This document shows, one piece after another, positions 53,290 to 62,127 of a DNA stretch of 64,000 bases. Origin of the DNA: Gramella sp. MT6 (GTDB taxonomy: Bacteria > Bacteroidota > Bacteroidia > Flavobacteriales > Flavobacteriaceae); NCBI RefSeq assembly GCF_019357415.1, contig NZ_CP048410.1, positions 3,126,501 to 3,190,500 on the forward strand, read 5' to 3'. Below the pieces are notes generated by a model. That model was not told the origin of the DNA. It searched no databases and worked only from the letters and a program-made list of their open reading frames with translations. Every line of letters starts with the position of its first letter. The first letter of the stretch is position 1. The translations under genes were made by a program, and so were the position numbers.

Positions 53290-56092
53290 AAAACATTATG
53301 CTTTTATCCTACTCTTTGGTTTTAGCACCTTCCTCTCCTATTCTCAAATTTTTCAGCAAAGTTTGTCTGAAAAAGCTATCCCTCTGGATAGTACAGTAAG
53401 ATTTGGAGTACTAGATAATGGTTTTACATACTATTTGAAGAATAATAACAATCCTAAAGGCGAAGTGGTTTTAAAAATGTTGGTGAAATCCGGAAGTTTC
53501 CATACCGACGAAGACCAGATTGAATATGCGCACCTTTTGGAACACGTAGCAGTAAAGGATCTTGAAAAGTTCAAAGATCTGGATGTAATCCTTACTGTAA
53601 ATGGTATTCATCTTACGGCGTTTACACGAAGACTTTCTACCGGTTATACTCTACGAATACCTAACTATAATCAGGAGAAACTCAACCTTGGACTGAATGT
53701 TTTAGAACAATGGGCAGAAGGTATTGTAATTGATTCCTCCCGGCTGGATATGCATGCAGGAAGTATTCTTGGCGAAATGCGACCTAATGATACATACGCG
53801 AGCAATCTTTATGATAAAAAATTAAAAATCATTCTTAAAAATATAGAATTTCCGTTTAAGGATAGCAAGAAAAGTATTGAAAGTATAAAAACGCTGAATA
53901 TTAATCGTTTAAGAAATTTTTATAAAGACTGGTATAGACCAAATCTACAAGCGGCCATTGTGGTAGGTCCTATCAACCTGGACAGCATAGAAAATGTCAT
54001 CCGTAGTAAGTTTTCACGGTTATCAAGGCCAAAGATCGAAAGGGATCCTTCGCCAGCCATTAAAAAGTTCAATTATCAGTTAACCGGAAAAAATCAATAT
54101 GAATCCATAAAGGATACCCTAAATACTAATTGGAGGTTAAATATAATTTCCAAAAGACCTAACCATGAGTTTAAAATTAAATCAGAGAAAGATTTTTATA
54201 TCGCTGTCCTTCAAAATTTATATGAACACATAATAACAGAAAGAAACAGAAATTATTTAAGTCAATATGATCCAAAATTCTCGGGTAATGCAGTTAGTTA
54301 CCACGGGAATGGAGCTGCCAGTAGTCAAGTTAGTATAGGGTTAATGAATATTGAACTGGGATCTGAACCCTCAAAAATAGGAATTAAGATTGCTGATGCG
54401 GTTGAAGCTGATAAAATCATTCATTCCAATTTTACCCTGGAAGAATTGAACGAAGCTAAGGAGAAGCTTATATCAGCATGGAAGGACGAATCTTTAAGTT
54501 CCATCAATTTAGCAAATCAATATGAAAATCATTTTGTTTATCAGAATTCAGCACCTTCTGAAAACAGACTTAAAAATCTGCAAAAACTGCTACAGGAATT
54601 GACTCTTTCCGAGCTACAGAACTTTTCAGATAACCGAAAGAATTTACTCAAAGACACGGATTTTATTTTTATTAATGTTCCCGAGGCTTTCATTCCGGGA
54701 GAGAAAAAAATCGAAAGGATTATTTCAAAGGTATATAAGTCTAATACACCGGAAAATCATTCTCCAATTAACAAGATAGATGAGATTAAGGAAGTAATTA
54801 AGGTAGAAGAGATATCCGAACTTAGTCTGAATGAAGACGTAATAGGTGTTACTACTCTAAAATTAAAAAATAATATTAAGGTATTATTCAAACCAACAGC
54901 CCCACAATCCTCACAATTCAAGAACCGGATTGAGTTTTTGGGCTTTCAACCTATACGATTTGATGGTGATTCAATTAATTATGAACTTGAGTTATTAGCA
55001 CATAATTATGCTACATTCACAGGTACCGATCACCATAATCATTTTCAGATAGAAGAATTTAAGCGTAATCATAATATGAAATTGAATTTTGGTTTCGACC
55101 ATGCTAATTTTCTCATAGAGGCTCAGTTTTATAAAAAAAACTTACACGATTTTTTCAACCTATTATATCAGTATATTCAATCCCCTGAGGATCACGACCA
55201 GGCTTTTCAATATTGGAAAAAGAAAAGGATTCAACGAAAAAGTCCCTATGCAAATAAAGGAGGGTCTAATTTTTTCAAGGAAGGAATAGAAACAATTTGG
55301 AACCCTTTGTATCCAAATCTTGACAAGATCTCCTACGATGATATTAATAAGAAAGCTTTAATGAAAGCTTACAAAGATCATTTCTCTAATTTCAACGAAT
55401 ATACTTTTATCGTTACTGGAGATTTCAAAACTAAGGAGTTGGTTAAAGAAATATCACTCTATCTGTCAGAGTTTCCAGTATCCGGTCGTAGAGAAGGAAA
55501 AAAAATTACTGAATGGAGTAACAGGAGTGAAAATATAAATGACACCTTAATATATCCCGGAATTGGTCAATCATTTTCTGAAATATTCTTGCCCATAAAA
55601 ATAGAGCCAAGCATAAAGAATCAAGTGTTACTGAATCTTGTTAATACTGCCTTCTATGAAAGACTGGTAAAGGTTCTGCATGAGGATTGTTATGCACCAG
55701 GGGCTGGCGGACAATGGATCGATTTGAACGATAGTTTATATGCTTTTAACATTAGATTCAATAGTGAGCTTGGTAACGAACACAATATGTTTTTAAATTC
55801 AATGAATGAAATCAAAAAACTGAAGAAAGACGGGATTGATAATGAGTGGTTGGAAGCTCATATCAAACATGCGAGTCAACTTTTTAAATCCCGAATCAAT
55901 TCTTTTGGATATTTCAATTTTTGGCCACAATTTTTAAAAAAAAGTCTGGAACAAGAAAGGAATTATGAAGAGTACATTTTACAATATACTGGAATATTGG
56001 AAAATTTTGTAACCCAGGAAGATGCAAATAAGGCTATTAATAACTATATTAAAACAGATAATTTACAGAAGTTTCTTGTATTGCCTGAATAA
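53276..56092 (+). CDS. Exported M16-family zinc peptidase
   Basis: A 938-residue insulinase/pitrilysin-type peptidase with signal peptide (to about residue 24, FLSYSQ). The inverted zinc motif H86-L-L-E89-H90 is intact, and the distal glutamate ligand is in GSILGEMRPN (E167). The C-terminal half (from about 530) is the second, non-catalytic M16 repeat with GDFKTKELVKEISLYLSEFP. Such enzymes cut short peptides inside a closed chamber. Placement after SusC and SusD suggests it processes what they import, in the periplasm. It faces a DUF6520 gene across a shared terminator. Confidence 0.93.
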   Translation: MMAIKKHYAFILLFGFSTFLSYSQIFQQSLSEKAIPLDSTVRFGVLDNGFTYYLKNNNNPKGEVVLKMLVKSGSFHTDEDQIEYAHLLEHVAVKDLEKFKDLDVILTVNGIHLTAFTRRLSTGYTLRIPNYNQEKLNLGLNVLEQWAEGIVIDSSRLDMHAGSILGEMRPNDTYASNLYDKKLKIILKNIEFPFKDSKKSIESIKTLNINRLRNFYKDWYRPNLQAAIVVGPINLDSIENVIRSKFSRLSRPKIERDPSPAIKKFNYQLTGKNQYESIKDTLNTNWRLNIISKRPNHEFKIKSEKDFYIAVLQNLYEHIITERNRNYLSQYDPKFSGNAVSYHGNGAASSQVSIGLMNIELGSEPSKIGIKIADAVEADKIIHSNFTLEELNEAKEKLISAWKDESLSSINLANQYENHFVYQNSAPSENRLKNLQKLLQELTLSELQNFSDNRKNLLKDTDFIFINVPEAFIPGEKKIERIISKVYKSNTPENHSPINKIDEIKEVIKVEEISELSLNEDVIGVTTLKLKNNIKVLFKPTAPQSSQFKNRIEFLGFQPIRFDGDSINYELELLAHNYATFTGTDHHNHFQIEEFKRNHNMKLNFGFDHANFLIEAQFYKKNLHDFFNLLYQYIQSPEDHDQAFQYWKKKRIQRKSPYANKGGSNFFKEGIETIWNPLYPNLDKISYDDINKKALMKAYKDHFSNFNEYTFIVTGDFKTKELVKEISLYLSEFPVSGRREGKKITEWSNRSENINDTLIYPGIGQSFSEIFLPIKIEPSIKNQVLLNLVNTAFYERLVKVLHEDCYAPGAGGQWIDLNDSLYAFNIRFNSELGNEHNMFLNSMNEIKKLKKDGIDNEWLEAHIKHASQLFKSRINSFGYFNFWPQFLKKSLEQERNYEEYILQYTGILENFVTQEDANKAINNYIKTDNLQKFLVLPE

Positions 56093-56114
56093 ACCAGAAA
56101 GGGGAAAAATAAAT

Positions 56115-56150
56115 AAAAGCCTACCGGCTAAATAACCGATAGGCTTTTTT
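56115..56150. terminator. Bidirectional terminator
   Basis: Stem AAAAGCCTA / TAGGCTTTT with an inner CGG / CCG pair and A/T flanks, between the M16 peptidase gene and the convergent DUF6520 gene. Confidence 0.85.
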
Positions 56151-56158
56151 ATCAATTT

Positions 56159-56443
56159 CTATTGAAGAATTATTATGGTGCCATCACTTTGTTCCTTTTT
56201 GGTAGACAGATCCATCTCGTCATAAAGATCATAGATCGGTCCACCGGCACCAAACTGAACTCGACAAACTTCGTTGCCGCCGGTACAGTTTTGTTCAGGA
56301 ACAGCTCTCCAGGTACCGTTATCATTCACATAGTCATTGGCAACAACTTCAGGTTGCTCTTCAATTTCGCCTCCCAAGTTTGTAAAGGACATGCCTAATA
56401 CTACCAGAAACGCCATAATCGGAATTAAAAATAACTTTTTCAT
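56159..56443 (-). CDS. Small secreted DUF6520 family protein
   Basis: The start is placed at the ATG at 56443, where a signal peptide begins (MKKLFLIPIMAFLVVLGMSFT); the frame to 56464 adds seven unlikely residues. The mature part is about 65-70 residues and acidic, with a Cys pair in EQNCTGGNEVCRVQF that could form a disulfide, followed by a Gly-rich segment and a hydrophobic C-terminal end (GTIIILQ). I place it in DUF6520, unknown function. It converges on the M16 peptidase gene and may be a substrate, partner or cargo of the SusCD-M16 system. Confidence 0.82.
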   Translation of the reverse strand: MKKLFLIPIMAFLVVLGMSFTNLGGEIEEQPEVVANDYVNDNGTWRAVPEQNCTGGNEVCRVQFGAGGPIYDLYDEMDLSTKKEQSDGTIIILQ

Positions 56444-56677
56444 AATATTAAAGTTTAAATTCACCTACTCTTTCAAGGATTTTCGGCTTCTCCTACTTTC
56501 TGCGCAAAAAGATTTTATAATTTCTTTCATTGGGTGTAAAAGCCAGCATGGTACTGAAAAGTAAAGAAGTAATAAAAATCTTAGTATTTCAATTTTTATA
56601 ACTCTGTCATTTTACAATAGTAAATTTCACCAAATCCTGTCAAAGAAAATGGTTGCTAAAGCCGTTAAACTATTCTA

Positions 56678-57601
56678 TTATAAAATCGACCGTTGATAAT
56701 CCCTTCTATATTGAGAAGGTGTCTGCCCGAATTGTTTGCGGAAATTCTTGGAAAAATGAGAATGATCCTTAAAACCGCATTTTTGAGTAATTATGGAAAT
56801 TGGTAATTCCGTAGTTCTAATCAAGAGTGCTCCTTTGTCAAGCCTTTTTTCCATATGAAACCTATGGATGGTAGTGCCATACATTTTTTTAAATCCTTCT
56901 TTGAGTTTCGTTTTATTAGTACGATGAATAAGACCTAATTCTCTAAGAGATGGAAGATCGGTATGAAGATTTTTAAGGATATAAAGACGTACTTGTTTCA
57001 GTAAAATTTTTGTTGCAGCGCTTTCCTTTTTTCCTGATTTTAATGAATGTCTTATACTACTTACTTTTCTCAGAGGTTCTTCACCATTCGTAAAACGAAA
57101 AGCTGTAATGACATATGCACAGGAGGGATCTACTCCCACCATCCTTTGAATAGTGCAAGGACATCTATGTAATGCTTTATTTTCAACAATGAAGTCAACA
57201 GGAATAAATTGCTGATACATTTTTCCAGTAGCTGAATCAAGTTCGTCCGTCAGCGCTTTCTCCGAGTTTTTTGAAAGAATTTCAGAAACCGGGCAGTCAA
57301 ATTTGTCCTGATTTCATTTCAAAATTTCAGGAGTGTTGGAAGAATATGACGTGATGTAAAAATCCTTATCTAAAAAGATTGAAAATTGTATTTCCGGTTG
57401 CTTTATTTCCTGATTTGATCCAAAACAAAAATTATATATTTCCTCTGACATCATATTCAGCAGTACGGTAACTGTATCAATGGGATCTCTTCTGCCGGAA
57501 GGCTCCTGACGAAACATGAAGTTACCACAGGCAATTTCTATGATTTGCTGATATAAAGAATTGAATCTCATTTTATCCTCATTGTTGAATGCATATTCCA
57601 T
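56678..57601 (-). pseudogene. PAS-like/AraC-type regulator split by an in-frame TGA
   Basis: Two open segments, 57601 to 57317 (95 residues, MEYAFNNEDKMRFNSLYQQI) and 57313 to 56678, lie in one frame with only a TGA at 57314-57316 between them. The 31 codons between the stop and the ATG at 57220 are open and read like protein (FDCPVSEILSKNSEKALTD). Without the stop the product would have about 307 residues: a PAS-like sensor (FSIFLDKDFYITSYSSNTPE) and an AraC HTH (ISIITQKCGFKDHSHFSKNF). The downstream part could still be made from 57220 as a 180-residue HTH protein. A nonsense mutation or a sequencing error is likely. Confidence 0.75.
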
Positions 57602-57621
57602 AATTCTTATATTAAAGATTA

Positions 57622-57990
57622 CTATTTAAAGTCCTGCAGAAACAAAAGCGCCTTCTTTTTATCTTTAAATACCCGGATAGGGTAATCGGGGGTGCTTGTT
57701 TTTATAAAGAGTTGAGTAATAGCCATCGCATGATCATCTTTCACCAGAAGAGCCAGAGCTGTCGTCATAAAGGCACCTTCTATTGCGAGATAATCCCTGG
57801 CTTCCTTCTGTGCATTGGTAATGGCCCTTAGATCACAAAATATAGGATACGAATTTTCATTTTGCAGCTGCAAACGTTGACTAACGATCTCTCTGGCCAT
57901 ACTCCTATTGATCTCATAAATTTCTTTATAGACAAAGAATAAGATCCCCTCAGAGATCCACATTTTCGCGTAGGTTCCATCCACCACCAT
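57622..57990 (-). CDS. DUF7793/STAS-like protein
   Basis: A 122-residue cytosolic protein. The pattern GTYAKMWISEGILFFVYKEIYEINRSMAREIV, then YPIFCDLRAITNAQKEARDYLA and IRVFKDKKKALLFLQDF, matches the STAS/SpoIIAA-like fold of the family I know as DUF7793. No phosphorylatable Ser is obvious. It lies 20 bases upstream of the split AraC gene on the same strand, so it probably belongs to its operon. Role unknown. Confidence 0.72.
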   Translation of the reverse strand: MVVDGTYAKMWISEGILFFVYKEIYEINRSMAREIVSQRLQLQNENSYPIFCDLRAITNAQKEARDYLAIEGAFMTTALALLVKDDHAMAITQLFIKTSTPDYPIRVFKDKKKALLFLQDFK

Positions 57991-58190
57991 CCCGTAAAGT
58001 TTTGGATATCACTAATATATAATAAAAAATAAATAGTCTTATCAGAACACCTTAAATGATTTCATTTAACATGTTTTAAAATTATAAACATAGATTTTAC
58101 CTGCATTTGGATGAAAAGCCGTATGACTGTTCTGAAAAGACTTTTACCAATAACGGTTAGATTTATAATAATTTTTTGTCATAGTTTAAT

Positions 58191-60623
58191 ATGAGAATTT
58201 TTAAATCTATAGTTATGGCAAAAATAAAACACAACAATTTTCTGGATACCGTAGATGAAGTAATTACCAATGCAACTAAAGCAGGAGTTTTACATTTGCA
58301 TGCTGAGGGATCAGGATTGAATGGACGGAAAATAAAAGTTAATGGAATAGAATCCTTTCATTTTGGAACCACGGGCTACCTGGGTCTGGAACAAGACCAG
58401 CGTCTTAAAAATGCTGCTATAGATGCCATTCAAAAATATGGTACTCAATTTCCACTTTCAAAGACTTATATCTCACATCCATTGTATGCGAGGTTAGAAG
58501 AAAAAATAAAAGAGATCTACAACAATCCAATTCTTATAACCAAGAACAGTACGCTAGGTCATATCGCAGTTTTACCGACGGCAGTTAGAGATGAGGACGC
58601 GGTAATTTTAGATCACCAGGTGCATTGGAGTGTTCAAAACGCTGCCCAATTACTTAAGATAAGAGGTATTCCCGTGAGTTTGATACGTCATAACTCGCTG
58701 GACATGCTGGAAGACCGAATAAAGAGATTATCAGGAAAGGTTAAAAAAATATGGTATATGGCAGATGGGGTTTATTCCATGTATGGTGATTATGCCCCCA
58801 TAGAAGATCTTATCTCCCTTTGTGAAAAATATCCTCAGCTGCATTTGTATTTTGATGATGTGCATGGAATGAGCTGGAAGGGCCATAATGGTGGTGGCTA
58901 TGTAATGGAAGTCCTAAAAGAACTCCCTGAAAATATTTTATTATTTGGCACCCTAAGCAAAACCTTTGGAGCCTCGGGTGCGGTCTTGGTCTGTCCAGAT
59001 CGAAAACTCTTTAGAAAAATTAAAAATTTTGGTGGCCCCCTCACCTTCTCTGCCCAACTGGAACCCAGCGCTGTTGCCGCGGCAAGTGCTTCGGCAGACA
59101 TTCATCTTTCTTCGGAGATTTATTCACTACAAAAAGCTCTTCAGATGCGGATAAATTATTTTAATGAATTGCTTTCAAAAACCAACCTGCCCTTAATTTC
59201 AAAGAACGACTCCCCGGTTTTTTATATTGGTACGGGCTTACCCGCCACCGGCTATGATTTTGTGAAACGAATGCTGGATGAAGGATTCTTTGTAAACCTG
59301 GGATTATTTCCAGCGGTTCCTGTGAAAAATACCGGGGTAAGAATTACGATTTCCTGCCACAATGAATTAGAAGATATTAAAGCCCTGGTGGATGCCTTGG
59401 AGAATCATTACGAAAAAGCGCTAAAGGCAACTAATAATACTTTGGAAAGGGTTGGCAAAGCTTTTAATATAAGCGTGAACCCAACTACGATAAAAGAAAA
59501 ATCAGACTCAGATGTATCGGTGATTTATGCGGAAAGCATCGAAGACATCGATACAGATCTATGGAATAAATTACTTGGAAATCATAATATGCTTAATAAA
59601 GAAGGACTTCAATTTCTGGAAAAATGCTTTTCCCATAACGATCAAAAAGAGCATAACTGGAACTTCCATTATTTTATAATTACAGATCAGAAGGATGATC
59701 CAATTTTAGCTACATTTTTAACCAGCGGCTTATGGAAGAATGATATGCTTGCACCGGAATCGGTATCTAAAGCCATAGAGCAAGACAGGGAATCCAATCC
59801 CTATGCGATGACTACTAAAGTACTGTCTATGGGATGTCTCTTTACCGAAGGGAGTCATTTGTATTTAGACCACAAGCATTCACAATCTGAGGAAGCTATC
59901 AAAGAACTCTTATTAAGAATCGAAGCGCTGGGAGAAAGACTAAGAACTGGAATGTGCGTTCTGCGCGATTTTAAGAAATCTACAGCCTTAGCAGAAGTTT
60001 TCCAAAAGGAAGGTTATATTCCCGTCTCCATGCCAGATTCCTGTGTAATTAATAATTTAGAATGGAACAGTGAAGAAGAATTTCTGGAAACATTAAGCTC
60101 CCGGTCTCGAAAACATTTCAGAAAAGAGGTACTGCCGTTTGAAGATAAGTTCCATATATCAATTTTAGACTCCCCTACTCCTGAAAAAATTGATATCTAT
60201 CATGAACTCTATAAAAATGTGAAATCAAAAAATTTCGGATTAAACACTTTTACCTATCCAAAGAAAGTATTTCAAAATATGGCATCCGATTCAAACTGGG
60301 AGTTCATCGAATTAAAGCTTAAGAAGGAAAAGCAGATAGCCGGCGTCATGTTCTGTTACAAAAATAAAGGAGGTATATACGTCCCCAATTTAATCGGAAT
60401 GGATTATGAATATTCCAGGGAATATCAGGTATATCGTCAGTTATTATATCAGACCATAAAAAGGGCTAAGAACTCAAACTTTCAGAAAATAGATTTAGGT
60501 TTTAGCGCCTCCTTTGAAAAACGAAAATTTGGTGCAACCATAATTGAGAAACAGGCTTTTATTCAAACTTCCGATAATTTCCTGTTAGAACAATTGGACA
60601 TGATGAGAAATGAGATTTCATAA
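58191..60623 (+). CDS. Fusion of alpha-oxoamine synthase-like PLP enzyme and GNAT-like acyltransferase
   Basis: An 810-residue two-domain enzyme. Residues about 30-420 are a class I/II PLP transferase of the alpha-oxoamine synthase group: TGYLGLEQDQRLKNAA, DDVHGMSWKGHNGGG (D222/D223 and H225), PLP lysine K257 in GTLSKTFGASGAVLV, and the terminal RITISCHNELEDIKALVDAL. Residues about 440-810 are an acetyltransferase-like region with SRKHFRKEVLPF and YVPNLIGMDYEYSREYQVYRQLLYQ, like GNAT/FemAB folds. It may condense an acyl thioester with an amino acid and then N-acylate it. The start could be 58191 or 58215. Confidence 0.86.
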   Translation: MRIFKSIVMAKIKHNNFLDTVDEVITNATKAGVLHLHAEGSGLNGRKIKVNGIESFHFGTTGYLGLEQDQRLKNAAIDAIQKYGTQFPLSKTYISHPLYARLEEKIKEIYNNPILITKNSTLGHIAVLPTAVRDEDAVILDHQVHWSVQNAAQLLKIRGIPVSLIRHNSLDMLEDRIKRLSGKVKKIWYMADGVYSMYGDYAPIEDLISLCEKYPQLHLYFDDVHGMSWKGHNGGGYVMEVLKELPENILLFGTLSKTFGASGAVLVCPDRKLFRKIKNFGGPLTFSAQLEPSAVAAASASADIHLSSEIYSLQKALQMRINYFNELLSKTNLPLISKNDSPVFYIGTGLPATGYDFVKRMLDEGFFVNLGLFPAVPVKNTGVRITISCHNELEDIKALVDALENHYEKALKATNNTLERVGKAFNISVNPTTIKEKSDSDVSVIYAESIEDIDTDLWNKLLGNHNMLNKEGLQFLEKCFSHNDQKEHNWNFHYFIITDQKDDPILATFLTSGLWKNDMLAPESVSKAIEQDRESNPYAMTTKVLSMGCLFTEGSHLYLDHKHSQSEEAIKELLLRIEALGERLRTGMCVLRDFKKSTALAEVFQKEGYIPVSMPDSCVINNLEWNSEEEFLETLSSRSRKHFRKEVLPFEDKFHISILDSPTPEKIDIYHELYKNVKSKNFGLNTFTYPKKVFQNMASDSNWEFIELKLKKEKQIAGVMFCYKNKGGIYVPNLIGMDYEYSREYQVYRQLLYQTIKRAKNSNFQKIDLGFSASFEKRKFGATIIEKQAFIQTSDNFLLEQLDMMRNEIS

Positions 60624-60672
60624 TTGATATTGTAATCGCGGTCCTTACCTAGTCTTTATAAAAACAAACAAT

Positions 60673-61557
60673 TTGAAGATCCCGTTACCACACTATTTTT
60701 TAATGATTCAAGGTAATAATAAGATGTTTGATGACGTAATACATGAGTTTCACAATAGTTTGAACACTAAGGTGGTACCAATCCCTCATCCCTTAAAAAA
60801 AGCGGATAAAGGGATTGATATTTCAAATCACACCCTTTCTAAATTAAAAGAGATTGTGGAAAAAGAGGATTTTGAAAACACCCCGGACGAGATCGAATTC
60901 TTTAAAAAAATCAAACCCTGTCCTATGAGCTATCTCATCTATTTCTCAGAAGTACGATCCTGTGAGACTCGTAAACCTAAAGCAGGTAAGAATTTTCAAT
61001 TTCGATTTTTTGAGAAGGAACTACGTAAGATCAATAAGTTCTTTTATAAGAATAATGATTTTGTCCAATATATGGAACAAGGGCATGAATACCTGGATCA
61101 CCAGCTTTTTACCAGGAACCATCGTAAGAACTATCCTTTCACTCCCATGATCAATTACTACCAGTATCCTGAGTTTTCAAGCTCTCATGATATGCTATGG
61201 GCAAAGATCCAGGCTATGTATCGGCTTATCCATTTCATTAGAGAAGCAATGGAAACTCTACGACCAGGAAAACAAAGTGGTTTGATGGATAAAAAACATA
61301 AGGTCATGTTGTGGTCAGGTTCAAAAACTTCATTGGTAGAACTTATCTATGCCTTATACGCCAATGGAGATCTTAACCATGGTACTGTAGATATCAGCAC
61401 AATCACTTCTTCTTTTGAGGATTTCTTCAATATCAAACTGGAGAACATCTACAAAACCTACTCTGAAATAAAGTCCCGAAAAGGTCCCAGAGCAAAATAT
61501 CTTCATAATCTTATCCTGCGTTTGGAAGCTAAGATGAACCAGGATGATGAAAAATGA
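60673..61557 (+). CDS. RteC domain protein of an integrative element
   Basis: A 294-residue protein read from TTG at 60673, or from the ATG at 60703. The helical C-terminal part with VMLWSGSKTSLVELIYALYANGDLN and the following FEDFFNIKLENIYKTYSEIKSRKG is the RteC signature. RteC in the Bacteroides element CTnDOT activates excision genes. It precedes an HTH gene that looks like an excisionase, in the order expected for such elements. The gene marks the element as a Bacteroidota integrative conjugative or mobilisable element. Confidence 0.88.
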   Translation: MKIPLPHYFLMIQGNNKMFDDVIHEFHNSLNTKVVPIPHPLKKADKGIDISNHTLSKLKEIVEKEDFENTPDEIEFFKKIKPCPMSYLIYFSEVRSCETRKPKAGKNFQFRFFEKELRKINKFFYKNNDFVQYMEQGHEYLDHQLFTRNHRKNYPFTPMINYYQYPEFSSSHDMLWAKIQAMYRLIHFIREAMETLRPGKQSGLMDKKHKVMLWSGSKTSLVELIYALYANGDLNHGTVDISTITSSFEDFFNIKLENIYKTYSEIKSRKGPRAKYLHNLILRLEAKMNQDDEK

Positions 61558-61714
61558 ACTTTTCGTAGTTACGAGTTACTACGAAAAGTTCAAGAACTGC
61601 CGTACAAAATCAATTTTCTAATAGTTTGGTTTATAATTCTAAGCAATACTTCCCCAAAAAAGACCATACTATAGCAATAGATATTAAATGTTAAATGTTA
61701 TCGTAACTACGAAA
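61556..61714. repeat. Inverted repeats between rteC and the excisionase-like gene
   Basis: A perfect 13-bp hairpin GAACTTTTCGTAG (61556-61568) / CTACGAAAAGTTC (61579-61591) overlaps the rteC stop. The 13-mer TTTCGTAGTTACG at 61561-61573 also recurs in inverted orientation at 61702-61714. These look like binding sites for an element-encoded regulator or for excision proteins. The remaining 280 bases to the next gene show nothing else. Confidence 0.7.
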
Positions 61715-61839
61715 CCCATAGGGAAAGATATCCACCAAACAGTACCAATTTAGTAGAACGAAAGTCAAACTATGATAGGGGCTATCAATTAAAAAGCTTT
61801 AACCGTTTGGTAGTCCCTTTCTATTAAAAATGTTCTATT

Positions 61840-62124
61840 ATGCCAACAAGTATTATTACCACAGACGATCTTCGAGAATTCAAAATGGAATTGCTCGCAG
61901 AATTAAAAACCCTCTTTACCAAACAAAATTCCGGGACACTGAAACGCTATCTTAAATCCTCAGAGGTTATGGATCTGCTTCAAATAAGTCCGGGTACTTT
62001 ACAAAATCTTCGAATAAATGGTACCCTGCCATATACCAAGGTAGGTGGGATTATTTACTATGATGTCCAGGAGATTCACCGGGTGATGGATGAAAACAGA
62101 GTAAAACACAATTTTGACCTATAA
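61840..62124 (+). CDS. Excisionase-like HTH_17 protein
   Basis: A 94-residue DNA-binding protein with a MerR/excisionase-type winged helix: KRYLKSSEVMDLLQISPGTLQNLRINGTLPYTKVGGIIYYDVQEIHRVM (residues about 38-86). A short N-terminal coiled coil precedes it. Small proteins of this kind follow rteC in Bacteroidota mobile elements and help excision or act as regulators. It is followed after 3 bases by the next gene. Confidence 0.88.
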   Translation: MPTSIITTDDLREFKMELLAELKTLFTKQNSGTLKRYLKSSEVMDLLQISPGTLQNLRINGTLPYTKVGGIIYYDVQEIHRVMDENRVKHNFDL

Positions 62125-62127
62125 AGG

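Noticed and set aside
57314..57316. Selenocysteine or programmed readthrough at the TGA
   Set aside because: No SECIS-like hairpin or readthrough context was evident, and Flavobacteriaceae are not known for selenoproteins of this family. A simple mutation is more likely.
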